From Gammaproteobacteria bacterium (GTDB lineage: Bacteria; Pseudomonadota; Gammaproteobacteria; Steroidobacterales; JABDKV01), in assembly GCA_013003425.1 (NCBI GenBank), contig JABDJB010000045.1:62001-126000 (forward strand): 64,000 bases of DNA. The letters run 5' to 3'. Within the stretch, counting starts at the first letter, position 1; the number at the start of each line of letters is the position of its first letter. The translations under genes were made by a program, and so were the position numbers. This document shows, in pieces, positions 29,472 to 38,111 of the stretch. Below the pieces are notes generated by a model. That model searched no databases and was not told the origin of the DNA. It saw only the letters and a program-made list of their open reading frames with translations.

Positions 29472-30896
29472 TCAGCCATCGGAGTCGAGCAGGGCGCCGA
29501 GCTCGTCGCCGTATTCATCCAGCAGCCGATTTGCGGCCATTTTTTCCAGCTGGCGCACGCGCTCGCGGCTGAGACCGACCGCAGCGCCGACGTCGCGCAG
29601 GCTGGGCTCGTCGCCGGTGTCAAAGCCGTGTCGCAACCGCAGTATATTGGCGTCGCGATCAGGCAGGCGGCTGACAATCTCGCGCGTGGTTTCAATAACG
29701 TCATGCTGGTGCAGCAGCTCTTCTGCAGACGGCTGCACGCTGTCGGGAATCAGGTCTGCCAGTTCCGAATCACCGTCACTGCCGACAGGGGTTTGCAACG
29801 AGACCGGGTCGGCCAGGCCGAGCAGCTGGCGTACCTTCCACTGCGGAAATCCGGATACTTCAGCGAGCTCGGCAACCGCAGGTTTGCGGCCGTGGATCTG
29901 GAAGAATTCACGCTGGCAATTTGCCAGGACGCGCTTTTTTTCGTTGATGTGCGCCGGCAGCCTGACGGTGCGTGACTTGTCGGCAACCGCGCGACCAACG
30001 GCCTGCCGAATCCACCAGGTTGCGTAGGTAGAGAATTTGAAGCCGCGGCTGTAATCGAATCTCTCGACGGCTTTCAGCAGACCCAGGTTGCCTTCCTGGA
30101 TGAGGTCGTCAAGTGGCAGCCCCATTCCGTTGTAACGCCGAGCGATGGATACGACCAGTCGCAGATTGGCACGCGCCATTTCATTGCGGGCCCGGCGCAT
30201 GACGATCTCAGTGACGGCTACAGTACGGTCAAGGTCGAGCAATACATCGGCCGGCACACCGTACTCTGACTCGGCCGCAGCGAGCTGCCGTTGCGCATGC
30301 GCGAGTCCTGCGCGGCGGCTGCCAAGTTCTGCATTGTGCTCATGCATCAGGTGCGCAAGTATCGTCGCATTGAGGGGGCGGACGGGGGTGGCGTCGTCGT
30401 GGGTCGCCGCACGCAGCCCGGCTGTGACCAGCTGGCTGGTGGCGCGTTCGACCTGCTCACGCACCCGGGCCGCCGCGCTGCGTAACAGCCCGACCAGGCT
30501 GTCCTGGTAGTCGGGATTAAGCGGCAGTGCAGCGAGCAGCTTGCGTAACGGCACGATCGACGGCCGGCCGCTGTCCCGTAGAGCCGCCTCGATGCTCTCC
30601 AGGGCAAGGCTCACCCTGTCTGCGTAGCCTTCGGTTTCACTGCTGGTAAAGATCGCTGTCGGCCTGATTTCTTCACTGCGGACGCGCTGCAGGTCTGCTT
30701 GCAGCTGCTGCAGCGCCGGCCGGAATCGTGCCAGCCGCCGGCGGGTCCTGCTGCGGCCACGGGCGATTCGACGTGCGATACGCACTTCCTGAGCAGCATC
30801 GATAAGGTCATGCTGGCCAACCGCGTCGAGATAGCGGCCGAGCGAGTCGCCACTGGCGGCAGGTGACCTGGGGGCCTTGTCAGATGCATCTTTCAT
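29472..30896 (-). CDS. RNA polymerase sigma-70 family factor, unusual group 2-like
   Basis: A 474-residue sigma-70 factor. Region 1.2 is near 18-50 ([20 protein letters not shown]). Region 2 begins at about 244 ([19 protein letters not shown], then [20 protein letters not shown] and [15 protein letters not shown]). Region 3 has [14 protein letters not shown], and region 4 (about 405-460) has [21 protein letters not shown] non-conserved stretch of about 190 residues, arginine- and leucine-rich, separates regions 1.2 and 2, as in RpoD. The autoinhibitory region 1.1 of RpoD is absent. It is therefore neither a standard RpoD nor RpoS; an alternative stress-type sigma is the best guess. Its own promoter is not clear. 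Confidence 0.88.
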   Translation of the reverse strand: MKDASDKAPRSPAASGDSLGRYLDAVGQHDLIDAAQEVRIARRIARGRSRTRRRLARFRPALQQLQADLQRVRSEEIRPTAIFTSSETEGYADRVSLALESIEAALRDSGRPSIVPLRKLLAALPLNPDYQDSLVGLLRSAAARVREQVERATSQLVTAGLRAATHDDATPVRPLNATILAHLMHEHNAELGSRRAGLAHAQRQLAAAESEYGVPADVLLDLDRTVAVTEIVMRRARNEMARANLRLVVSIARRYNGMGLPLDDLIQEGNLGLLKAVERFDYSRGFKFSTYATWWIRQAVGRAVADKSRTVRLPAHINEKKRVLANCQREFFQIHGRKPAVAELAEVSGFPQWKVRQLLGLADPVSLQTPVGSDGDSELADLIPDSVQPSAEELLHQHDVIETTREIVSRLPDRDANILRLRHGFDTGDEPSLRDVGAAVGLSRERVRQLEKMAANRLLDEYGDELGALLDSDG

Positions 30897-31021
30897 TCTG
30901 CGTTTCCATGTTGAAACCGAAGGATGCTGTTAATTTGCGGGCGTTGACGGCGCAAATCAATCGCACGCTGAAACAGTTTTGTAACAAGACAGTTACAAAT
31001 TCAGTGGCAACACCTGTGTGC

Positions 31022-31843
31022 TCATTGCGGAGACGGCTGGCATGTGGGGCAGAAGTAGAGGCGCCTGCCGGCGAACGTCTGACGCACGATGTCGTCGCCA
31101 CAGCAAAAGCAGGGCGCATCCTCGCGGCTGAAAACGGCAAAACGTCGCGGCGAGAACCCGTCAGCACGCAACTTGCGTATTCGTGATTGCGCGATGGTGA
31201 TGCCGCCGCTGCGATACGAGCGTCGCGCAACCGCAAGTGTCTGCCGTGCCAGGCGCTGCAGCGCGGGCGCTTTCAGCCCGGCCGGCTGCCAGGCCGGATG
31301 CAGCCTTGCCGCGTGAAGTACTTCAGAGCGCAGGTAGTTGCCGTTGCCGGCCAGGAACGACTGATCCAGGTACAGGGTGCCAAGCTTCCGACCGCAAAAC
31401 GCGGGCTGCCGCAAACGCGCGTAAATCGAGGCGCTGTCCAGCCCGGCATCCAGAATATCGGGCCCCAGGCGCCTCAGGTAGGGATGACCCTGAAGCTGGC
31501 GCGCCGTTAGCACAGCAACATCGGATGCGCTGTAAAGCAGCGCGCTGTGCGTTTTTGTATGCAGGGCGACGCGCAGGCTGCGCCCGGTTTCAGGACGGTC
31601 GCCGCGACGCACGACATACCAGCGCCCGTAGAGCTGATTGTGGCTGTACAGTGTCAGCCCGTTGGCGAATCGTGTCAGCATTGCCTTGCCACGCGTGTCG
31701 ACGACAGTCACGCGGCTGCCGCGCAGGCGTGGTTCAAAACGGCGAAGCTCAGGGAAAGAAAAGCTGGCGTTGACTATTCGCTGATCAAGCAGCACCGTCG
31801 CAACCTCGTCGGCGGCGCGACGAATTTCCGGCCCCTCCGGCAT
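31022..31843 (-). CDS. nei: Fpg/Nei-family DNA glycosylase, endonuclease VIII-like
   Basis: A 273-residue DNA glycosylase/AP lyase of the Fpg/Nei family that removes oxidised bases. The N-terminus PEGPEIRRAADEV is the endonuclease VIII form, with the catalytic Pro after Met removal followed by Glu. The helix-two-turn-helix contains GNYLRSEVLHAARLHP. The C-terminal zinc finger is CFCCGDD...YFCPTC with the Arg loop QTFAGRR. It matches Nei more than MutM. The start codon overlaps the end of btuD as ATGA, which couples a repair gene to a transport gene. Confidence 0.9.
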   Translation of the reverse strand: MPEGPEIRRAADEVATVLLDQRIVNASFSFPELRRFEPRLRGSRVTVVDTRGKAMLTRFANGLTLYSHNQLYGRWYVVRRGDRPETGRSLRVALHTKTHSALLYSASDVAVLTARQLQGHPYLRRLGPDILDAGLDSASIYARLRQPAFCGRKLGTLYLDQSFLAGNGNYLRSEVLHAARLHPAWQPAGLKAPALQRLARQTLAVARRSYRSGGITIAQSRIRKLRADGFSPRRFAVFSREDAPCFCCGDDIVRQTFAGRRLYFCPTCQPSPQ

Positions 31844-32613
31844 CAGGCGTGTACGAACAGGCTGCGGTTTGCGTTCGCCACGCGTTCGATCGGCGTCCCG
31901 TAGAGGTCACTTAAGTTTTGTGCGGTCATGCACTCTTCGACGGTGCCAGACATCCATGCGCCGTTACGCTGCGGACCGAAAAGCAGCACGACACGATCGG
32001 CAAACTGCGCCACCAGGTTCAGGTCATGCAGACTGGCCAGGACAGCCTTGCCTTGCGCACAAAGCTGGCTGAAACAACGCAGTGCACCGAGCTGGTGTTG
32101 CGGGTCAAGATTGTTGAGCGGTTCGTCCAGCAGGTAAAGCAGCGGCTGCTGGGCCAGCGTTGCTGCCAGCGCGATTCGCTGGCGTTCGCCACCGGATAAC
32201 GTGTGCAGCTCACGGTCGCCAAACCCGGTCATGTCCACGCGCTGCAAGGCATCAGCAGCGACAGCGATGTCGTCGCGTGATTCCCATTCGAAAAACCCCA
32301 GATGCGGATTTCGGCCAAGCAGAACTGCCTGCTGCGCCGTGGCCGGGAAAGCGTCTTCCTGTTGCTGGGTGAGCAGGGCGATCTTGCTTGCGACACTGCG
32401 CCGTGACAGCGAATCCAGCGGCTGGCCCAGCAGGGTAATGCCGGTAGCGCTACGCAGCCCGGCCAGCGTGTGTAACAGCGTGGTCTTCCCCGCACCATTG
32501 CAGCCGATCACGCAAACCAGTTCACCGGGATGGACCTCCAGATCGAGGCCGGCAATCAGTTGGATGCTGCCAATAGCAACGTCCAGTTCGCGGCATCCCA
32601 GCAGCTCCTGCAT
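31843..32613 (-). CDS. btuD: ABC transporter ATPase, BtuD/FecE-like
   Basis: An ABC ATPase of 256 residues of the cobalamin/iron-siderophore importer class. Walker A is GCNGAGKTT near 37-45, the signature is LSGGERQR, and Walker B is LLYLLDEPLNN followed by the H-loop in LASLHDLNL. It resembles BtuD, but no BtuC-type permease is encoded beside it; btuF is 9 kb away on the other strand. It could instead serve another importer. The start overlaps by 1 bp (TGATG) with the stop of the upstream membrane gene, and it is itself coupled to nei. Confidence 0.82.
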   Translation of the reverse strand: MQELLGCRELDVAIGSIQLIAGLDLEVHPGELVCVIGCNGAGKTTLLHTLAGLRSATGITLLGQPLDSLSRRSVASKIALLTQQQEDAFPATAQQAVLLGRNPHLGFFEWESRDDIAVAADALQRVDMTGFGDRELHTLSGGERQRIALAATLAQQPLLYLLDEPLNNLDPQHQLGALRCFSQLCAQGKAVLASLHDLNLVAQFADRVVLLFGPQRNGAWMSGTVEECMTAQNLSDLYGTPIERVANANRSLFVHA

Positions 32614-33380
32614 CAGTTACTCCAGCGCACTTCGGCGGCGGTAAGTGGGCCGACAATGACATCGCGCAGGCTCGCCGGCGTTTCGGCAAGCGTTGAAGTG
32701 AGCGGGATGCGCCCGCCCATCAGCTCCGCAAATGTTTGCGGGTGCAGCGGGTTGCGCAGCGGTTCGGCATAGCCGTGCGGGTGCAACGGCAGGTTAGTGA
32801 CGGGGGTGTATTTATCTGTGGCGCCCAGCGTGTGGAACAACTCGTGCGCAATCACGACGTTGTTGCTGCCGGCCATTCGTCGACTGGCAAAAGCATTGAC
32901 TACGCCCACCAGGCCTTTTTGCAGCCCCAGCGAATGTGCCAGCACCGGATTTTGTGCCGGGTCGTTGTAAATGAGGAAAATACGAATATCGGGATCCGGC
33001 CCGGGCTGCTGGCGTTGCTGCTGCCAGGCCCAGTAGCGCAGTTTCAGGCTCCAGTACATGACGCCGGCTATGTTGCGGTCAGCCGGCGGTTGCGGCGGCG
33101 AGTCAGCAACGGGCTGGCCAAGCTCAATGCGCAGCGGTTCGGCGTAAGTTACGCCGTAGCGCAACCCTTCGCGTTTGACGAATTCCTCGACATCGGCAAA
33201 GTGCCCGGGTTCGAGCGCACCGATATAGCGCGTCGAGACCTCGCTGTTATCGCCGTTAATCGGGTAAATGCCGACATACAGCGTGTCATCCCAGTCGGTG
33301 GTTCGCGCCCGCGCCAGCCAGGCGCCAAGAGCGACAAACAGCAGAAGGTAAATCAGCAGCAGGATTCGTAAGTTTCGCAT
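32613..33380 (-). CDS. Membrane-anchored HExxH protein, putative metallopeptidase
   Basis: A 255-residue protein that I do not recognise by name. It has an N-terminal membrane anchor (residues 5-22, RILLLIYLLLFVALGAWL) and a soluble outer part. The zinc-binding motif H179-E-L-F-H183 is followed by TLGATD189KY, where Asp could be a further ligand, so a gluzincin- or metzincin-like metallopeptidase is plausible. Nothing else indicates substrate. It lies in a tight chain, overlapping btuD by 1 bp and the CPXCG gene by 1 bp, so it is co-translated with both. Function is inference from the motif alone. Confidence 0.7.
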   Translation of the reverse strand: MRNLRILLLIYLLLFVALGAWLARARTTDWDDTLYVGIYPINGDNSEVSTRYIGALEPGHFADVEEFVKREGLRYGVTYAEPLRIELGQPVADSPPQPPADRNIAGVMYWSLKLRYWAWQQQRQQPGPDPDIRIFLIYNDPAQNPVLAHSLGLQKGLVGVVNAFASRRMAGSNNVVIAHELFHTLGATDKYTPVTNLPLHPHGYAEPLRNPLHPQTFAELMGGRIPLTSTLAETPASLRDVIVGPLTAAEVRWSN

Positions 33381-33571
33381 CAGGCGCTGTCGACCGCGAC
33401 GTCGTACAAGGCATTTTCGCCATCGAGCTGGAAGCTCAGCTGCATCGGGTTACAGCACACATGACAATCCTCGATTATCGAGCGATCCGGTGCGGTGACA
33501 TCGATCGTCACCGTATGTTGTTCCCAGCACGTGGGACAGCGGACAGTGCAGTCGATCAGTAAATCCTGCAT
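33380..33571 (-). CDS. CPXCG-type cysteine-rich small protein
   Basis: A 63-residue cysteine-rich protein of the CPXCG family, probably zinc-binding and of unknown function. It has a first pair in CPTCWEQ and a second in the conserved block IIEDCHVCCNPM, as in family members. The ATG at 33571 overlaps the pdxH stop as TGATG; a GTG one codon upstream is also possible. It overlaps the following membrane HExxH gene by 1 bp. The family is common beside unrelated genes in gammaproteobacteria. Confidence 0.85.
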   Translation of the reverse strand: MQDLLIDCTVRCPTCWEQHTVTIDVTAPDRSIIEDCHVCCNPMQLSFQLDGENALYDVAVDSA

Positions 33572-34221
33572 CACGGCTGCAGCCGGCTGGCAGTCCAGGC
33601 GTCCGGATGAGCAACACCGTTGTCATCGATGGCTACAGTGCGAATCCAGCGGGCCCGATCGTGCAGCCGGTTATCGCCCTCGACCCAGAGCTCGACTGCG
33701 GTGGCCCACAGGTGATAGCCACCCCAGTGCGGTGGGCGCGGCACCGGATCGACGCCCGCAAAGCGCTGTCGCGCCTGCTCCATTTGTTGGCTCAGCGCAG
33801 CGCGTGTTGCTACCGGTTCACTTTGCGCGCTGGCCCAGGCTGAAAGTTGCGACTCGCGTGGCCGCCCGGCGAAATAGCCGTCGCTCTCGTCATCCGGGGC
33901 GCGCAGGACGATTCCTTCCACACGTGCCTGCCGACCAGGCACATCCCAGTGAAAAACAGCAGCGGCATTTGCAATCTGTTGCAGCTCGTCGCCCTTGCGC
34001 GAATTGTAATTACTGTAGAAAACCAGGTAGCCGTTTGTAACATCGAGCTTCTTGCACAGTACCACTCGGGCCGAGGGCAATATTTCGCCCTTTTGCATTG
34101 CCACGGTGCCCAGTACCATGGCGTTGCTGTTTGGCGTCAGCGCCCGGTCACGCGCGTCGGCCAGCCAGTCAGATACAACCTGGAGGGGGTTAGCGGGAAG
34201 TGAGTCTTGCAACGGGTTCAT
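33571..34221 (-). CDS. pdxH: Pyridoxamine 5'-phosphate oxidase
   Basis: PdxH oxidises pyridoxine or pyridoxamine phosphate to pyridoxal phosphate with FMN and oxygen, the last step of vitamin B6 synthesis and salvage. The 216-residue product has ARVVLCKKLD for FMN binding, FYSNYNSRKGDEL, FAGRPRESQLSAWAS and the C-terminal signature PHWGGYHL followed by WIRTVAI...RLQP. I use the ATG at 34221 because it gives the family's N-terminus; it overlaps the end of the upstream hydrolase gene by 32 bp. The product would supply PLP to the threonine synthase and be buffered by YggS. Confidence 0.95.
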   Translation of the reverse strand: MNPLQDSLPANPLQVVSDWLADARDRALTPNSNAMVLGTVAMQKGEILPSARVVLCKKLDVTNGYLVFYSNYNSRKGDELQQIANAAAVFHWDVPGRQARVEGIVLRAPDDESDGYFAGRPRESQLSAWASAQSEPVATRAALSQQMEQARQRFAGVDPVPRPPHWGGYHLWATAVELWVEGDNRLHDRARWIRTVAIDDNGVAHPDAWTASRLQP

Positions 34222-35278
34222 GGTCTGATGGGAAAACGCGATAGTCTCCATTGAATGGTACCCAGAAAATGTCATCTGGCAGCTGCGCATCGCGCAGCGC
34301 GAGCCGCAGATCGGTAATCGGCTGGGTCTGGCCGTCGTCGCCGAGGCGGAATGTACCGAAGTGTATGGCCATACTTTGCGCTGCGCCAAGCAACAAATGC
34401 GCCGACACGGCTTCTGCCGGATCGATATGCTGAGGTGCCATGAACCAGCGCGGCAGGTAGTTGCCAATCGGCAGAATCGCCAGGCGCGGCGCACCTAAAC
34501 GTGCGCTGATCTCGGTAAAGTGCGGCCCCATGCCGGTGTCACCGGCAAAATAAACGGGGCCGTGGACGGTGTTGATTACGTAGCCGGCCCATAACGCACG
34601 GTTGGTGTCGAACAGGCCACGTCGCGACCAGTGCTGCGCCGGCACGGCGTATATGGTGACGCCATCAACGTCGTACTCCTGCCACCAGTTGAGTTCTTCG
34701 ATCTGCAGCGTATCGGTGTTATCCAGGAGGTGACGGTTACCGAGCGGAACCAGGAACAGCGGATCGTGTGCTGCAGCCAGATCGCGAATCGTGGCGCTGT
34801 CCAGGTGGTCGTAGTGATTGTGACTGATAAGTACGACATCGATCGGCGGCAGGTCGGCGAAGCGCATACCGCTCGGGCGGAATCGCTGCGGGCCGGCAAA
34901 CGGCACCGGGCTGGCGCGTTCCGACCAGATCGGGTCGGTAAGGATATTCAGGCCGTCAGCCTGGATCAGCACGCTGGCGTGATTGACGAAGGTGACGCGC
35001 AGTTCTGCGCTGCGGCGCGGTGGGACGTGATAGACAACATCCGCCTGATCTGACCACGCGCCAGGTTCGCGGGTTACCGCCCAACGCAGGATTTCCAGCG
35101 CTGACTTGTTGATGGTCGCACTTGCCGGGATATTGGCAAAGCGCTTGCCGTCGAAATTATCGCTGATGGGGCCGTCATAGGGCGGTGTGAGGGATGCGGC
35201 TGTGATCAATGCGCCGACTACGGCAGCGCCACCCGCGATGGCAATCAGCCGTATGCGCCAGCGCTGTTGCCTGTTCAT
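34190..35278 (-). CDS. Metallo-beta-lactamase fold hydrolase, NAPE-PLD/UlaG-like
   Basis: A 362-residue metal hydrolase with an N-terminal membrane anchor or signal (IAIAGGAAVVGALITAASL). The zinc motif is SHNHYDHLD, followed by FAGDTGMGPHF and HFGTFRLGDD. The sequence pattern, with VNHASVLIQADGLNILTDPI before the metal site, matches the N-acyl-phosphatidylethanolamine phospholipase D-like group, so a lipid or phosphodiester substrate is possible. The ATG at 35278 overlaps the stop of the ggt gene as ATGA. The active site appears complete; substrate is unknown. Confidence 0.88.
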   Translation of the reverse strand: MNRQQRWRIRLIAIAGGAAVVGALITAASLTPPYDGPISDNFDGKRFANIPASATINKSALEILRWAVTREPGAWSDQADVVYHVPPRRSAELRVTFVNHASVLIQADGLNILTDPIWSERASPVPFAGPQRFRPSGMRFADLPPIDVVLISHNHYDHLDSATIRDLAAAHDPLFLVPLGNRHLLDNTDTLQIEELNWWQEYDVDGVTIYAVPAQHWSRRGLFDTNRALWAGYVINTVHGPVYFAGDTGMGPHFTEISARLGAPRLAILPIGNYLPRWFMAPQHIDPAEAVSAHLLLGAAQSMAIHFGTFRLGDDGQTQPITDLRLALRDAQLPDDIFWVPFNGDYRVFPSDHEPVARLTSR

Positions 35279-36795
35279 CCGCCTACGCGGGCGCCGCCGG
35301 TGCGGCGACTGTCCGATGCAGCATGCATCCGCCCGTCGGCATCGAGTTGCGCCGCGCCGACACCGCCAAAAAACATAGACAGGCTGTCGAACTGGCGTAA
35401 TGGCAGACGGCAGTCGCCGGAATCGAGACCAGGTTCCAGGGCAATACGTGGTCCGGCATCGGCAAATTCGACATGCAGGCGCGGGTGCTCTATCGCGGCC
35501 TCCAGCGTCAGGCCGGCATGCACCAGGTTGAGCAGTGTGAGGCTGATCGCTGTCGTTATCCGGTCGGCTCCGGGCGATCCGATTGCCAGAACCGACCCGG
35601 CATCGCTGCGCGCCACGGAGGGCGCCATATTTGATGTCAGCCTGGTGCCCGGTGGTCCGGGTACCAGGCCACGCTTGTTCAGCTCCAGCTCGCCCAGCCC
35701 GTTGTTCATCCACAGCCCGGTGCCCGGTGGCATAACGCCCGAGCTGTAGCCAGCCGACATCGTTGTCGAGCATGCCAGCCCGTCGGCGTCGACTGACGAT
35801 ACGTGTATGGTCGATGGGGATAACAGTGCATGGGGATTGTCACGGCACAGTTGCAGCAGCTGGGCGATATCTGTCGCAATATCTTCGCTTAGGTCCAGCT
35901 GACTGCGGCGATAACCATAAACAGCGTTCTGCACTTCAGCGGCGCGAGCTACATCGGCAGCTGTCCAGGCGCCGTGAGGACGTCCCTCCATCAGCTCCAG
36001 CATGGCACAAAGCGCAGCACCACCTACGGCCGGGGGCGGATTCGTCGCAATCGTCCAGTCAGCCACCCGGAAGCAAAGCGGTTCGCGTCGCACCAGTTCG
36101 TACCCGGCCAGGTCGCGGGCGTTGACCAGGCCTTCATTTGCTTCCATGTCGGCAACGATGCGGCGCGCGATCTCGCCAGTGTAAAAGGCAGCTACCCCTT
36201 CGTCAGCGATTCGTTTCAGTGTTTCGTCCAGATGGGGGACGTGAATCAGTGCGCCGGCCGGCTTCAGAGTGCCGTCTTCATCGAATAATGCCTTGCGGCT
36301 GTCTTCGTGCCATGAAAATACCGACTCGCCACAATGCACCAGGTAGTTATACGACGCCTGACCCAGAGGAAAACCGTCGCGCGCATGCTCGTAGGCTGGC
36401 TGCATCAGGGCCTCCCACGGCAGGCTGCCATACTCACGCCAGCAGCTTTCCAGCATGGCAAAGCCGCCCGGGGTTGCGACCGAGCCATGTCCGATAACGG
36501 TGGACATGCCACCGCCGTATGTCATGTGTACTTCCCAGGCGCCTCGGCCGAAACGGTCTGGTGGTATGCCGTTGCCCGGCATGGTCAGCACACCGTCGAA
36601 GACGGTGGCTTGCTGCTGCGCCGGCCAGACAGTGGCAAAGCCGCCGGCAGCGGGTGAAACCACGCCCGGTTCTGTCGCCAGCGAGACCATTGTGGATGCG
36701 ACGGCCGCGTCTACGGCATTGCCGCCCTCAGCGGCAATGCGAATGCCTGCCTCGGCGGCGATGCTGGAACTGGCTGCTACGGCTACCCGGGTCAC
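35275..36795 (-). CDS. Gamma-glutamyltransferase-family protein
   Basis: A 506-residue Ntn-hydrolase of the gamma-glutamyltransferase family. The N-terminal block is AAEGGNAVDAAVAS; the predicted autocleavage site and catalytic threonine fall in SPSTIHVSSVD, and SSGVMPPGTGLWMNNGLG and GSPGADRITTAI form the usual C-terminal motifs. A GTG at 36795 with AGGA 7 nt upstream is chosen. There is no signal peptide, unlike E. coli Ggt, so it is probably cytoplasmic and may be a hydrolase of other gamma-glutamyl or acyl compounds. It is coupled to the downstream metallo-hydrolase by an ATGA overlap. Confidence 0.87.
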   Translation of the reverse strand: MTRVAVAASSSIAAEAGIRIAAEGGNAVDAAVASTMVSLATEPGVVSPAAGGFATVWPAQQQATVFDGVLTMPGNGIPPDRFGRGAWEVHMTYGGGMSTVIGHGSVATPGGFAMLESCWREYGSLPWEALMQPAYEHARDGFPLGQASYNYLVHCGESVFSWHEDSRKALFDEDGTLKPAGALIHVPHLDETLKRIADEGVAAFYTGEIARRIVADMEANEGLVNARDLAGYELVRREPLCFRVADWTIATNPPPAVGGAALCAMLELMEGRPHGAWTAADVARAAEVQNAVYGYRRSQLDLSEDIATDIAQLLQLCRDNPHALLSPSTIHVSSVDADGLACSTTMSAGYSSGVMPPGTGLWMNNGLGELELNKRGLVPGPPGTRLTSNMAPSVARSDAGSVLAIGSPGADRITTAISLTLLNLVHAGLTLEAAIEHPRLHVEFADAGPRIALEPGLDSGDCRLPLRQFDSLSMFFGGVGAAQLDADGRMHAASDSRRTGGARVGG

Positions 36796-36847
36796 TGTGT
36801 TTTCCTGGCCCCCGATGTGGCGGGCCGCACAGTTTACACTGCCTTGC

Positions 36848-37249
36848 TCAGAACGGCTCCCGGTCCGGTGGCACAAAGCCGTGGCGGGCATCGGGATGTG
36901 CAAGCCGTTCGTCACTGTAGTGACGGCCGATCAGCCGGCGGCCTGACTCGAACAAGGGCCGCGCCCGCAGGCGGAACTGCGGCCAGCTTTCGCCAGGGGC
37001 CGCCGCCGCGCGGTGCCTGGCAATCAGCTGCATGAAGGCAACCGTCAAAGTGTCATGATATTTGTCGAAATCCCCATGGGATTCGGCAAGCCCACGCAAG
37101 GCAGCACGACACCGCCCGGTGGCCTGGGTGAGTTCGAATTCCTGCAGGTAGATCCATGCCAGCCGTATGTGGTGTTCGTGTGTAAATGGCTCATTCCAGT
37201 CACAAGCCTCGACCCGCTCACGGAATGTCCTGTCACTTTCACTGATCAT
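36848..37249 (-). CDS. Conserved hypothetical protein (133 aa)
   Basis: A 133-residue soluble protein that I do not recognise. It is rich in His, Arg and aromatic residues, with a striking FTHEHHIRLAWIYLQEF near residue 22 and KYHDTLTVAFMQL near 70, and looks all-helical. The ATG at 37249 is preceded by GAAGG 11 nt upstream and a -10-like TACACC. It lies 52 bp upstream of the gamma-glutamyltransferase gene on the same strand and may be read with it. Two clusters of His/Glu could bind a metal, but this is only a suggestion. Confidence 0.7.
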   Translation of the reverse strand: MISESDRTFRERVEACDWNEPFTHEHHIRLAWIYLQEFELTQATGRCRAALRGLAESHGDFDKYHDTLTVAFMQLIARHRAAAAPGESWPQFRLRARPLFESGRRLIGRHYSDERLAHPDARHGFVPPDREPF

Positions 37250-37312
37250 GTGTTTTTGGCCTTCACCGGCTGCAGTGGTGTAAATTGCCCGCTGGCCCGG
37301 CAAGGTGCGCAC

Positions 37313-38101
37313 GTGCCCCACGCAAACGTCAACGGCATCGAATTATATTACGAAGATCGCGGCGCCGGCCGTCCTTTGGTGCTGGTGCATGGTCTGGGTA
37401 CCAGCAGTGCCGACTGGCAGTACCAGTATCCTGCGCTGGAATCGCGCTACCGTGTAATCGCTCCGGACCAGCGCGGCTTTGGCCGCTCCACCCGCCCGCC
37501 GGGTCCGTATTCAATCGAAGGATATGCGGCGGATTTGTGCGCGCTGCTGGACTACCTGGAAATTGACCGGGCCCACTTCTGTGGTATTTCGATGGGCGGT
37601 GCAGTGTCGTTCCAGTTAGCCGTTGATGATCCGCAACGGGTACGCAGCCTGGCGATCATCAACAGCCAGCCGAGTTTCGAGCTCAACACATTCAGGAAAC
37701 GGATGATGGCCGCATCGCGGCGCTGGATGGCGCGCCGGCTGGGGCTGGAGCGTGAGGCGCGTATCCAGCTCTATCGCAACTTCCCGGGGGCCGCCAACCG
37801 TGAGGCACGACGCCGCCTGCAGGGCCGGTTCAGGAATGATCTTGCGCCTTACCTGGCAGCCATCGATGCGGTAGCCGGCTGGACGGTCGTGGACCGGCTG
37901 GACCGTATCACAGCGCCCGTCCTGTTCCTGGCCGGTGAGCACGACTTTACTCCGCCGCAAGAGAAGGCTGCATTTGCTGCATTGATGAGTAATGCGAGAG
38001 TGCAGGCGTTCCCTGGCGCGCGCCACGCCATGCACCTGCAAAAGCCGGATGAGGTCAATGCCGCACTGCTGGCATTTTTTGGCGAGGTTGACGCGGGGTA
38101 A
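37313..38101 (+). CDS. Alpha/beta hydrolase
   Basis: A 262-residue alpha/beta hydrolase of the haloperoxidase/esterase type. The oxyanion motif is LVHGLGTSSADW, the nucleophile serine is in CGISMGGAVS, the aspartate in LAGEHDFTPP and the histidine in GARHAMHLQKPDE. The chosen GTG at 37313 has AAGG 8 nt upstream and gives the usual family start; an earlier frame opening overlaps the divergent gene. It is a single gene between divergent and convergent neighbours. Substrate is unknown. Confidence 0.88.
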   Translation: MPHANVNGIELYYEDRGAGRPLVLVHGLGTSSADWQYQYPALESRYRVIAPDQRGFGRSTRPPGPYSIEGYAADLCALLDYLEIDRAHFCGISMGGAVSFQLAVDDPQRVRSLAIINSQPSFELNTFRKRMMAASRRWMARRLGLEREARIQLYRNFPGAANREARRRLQGRFRNDLAPYLAAIDAVAGWTVVDRLDRITAPVLFLAGEHDFTPPQEKAAFAALMSNARVQAFPGARHAMHLQKPDEVNAALLAFFGEVDAG

Positions 38102-38111
38102 TAGTCAGCCG

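Noticed and set aside
37013-37312. Upstream extension of the alpha/beta hydrolase
   Set aside because: The extension overlaps the hypothetical gene on the other strand and has no family similarity; a GTG at 37313 with its own ribosome-binding site gives the standard N-terminus.
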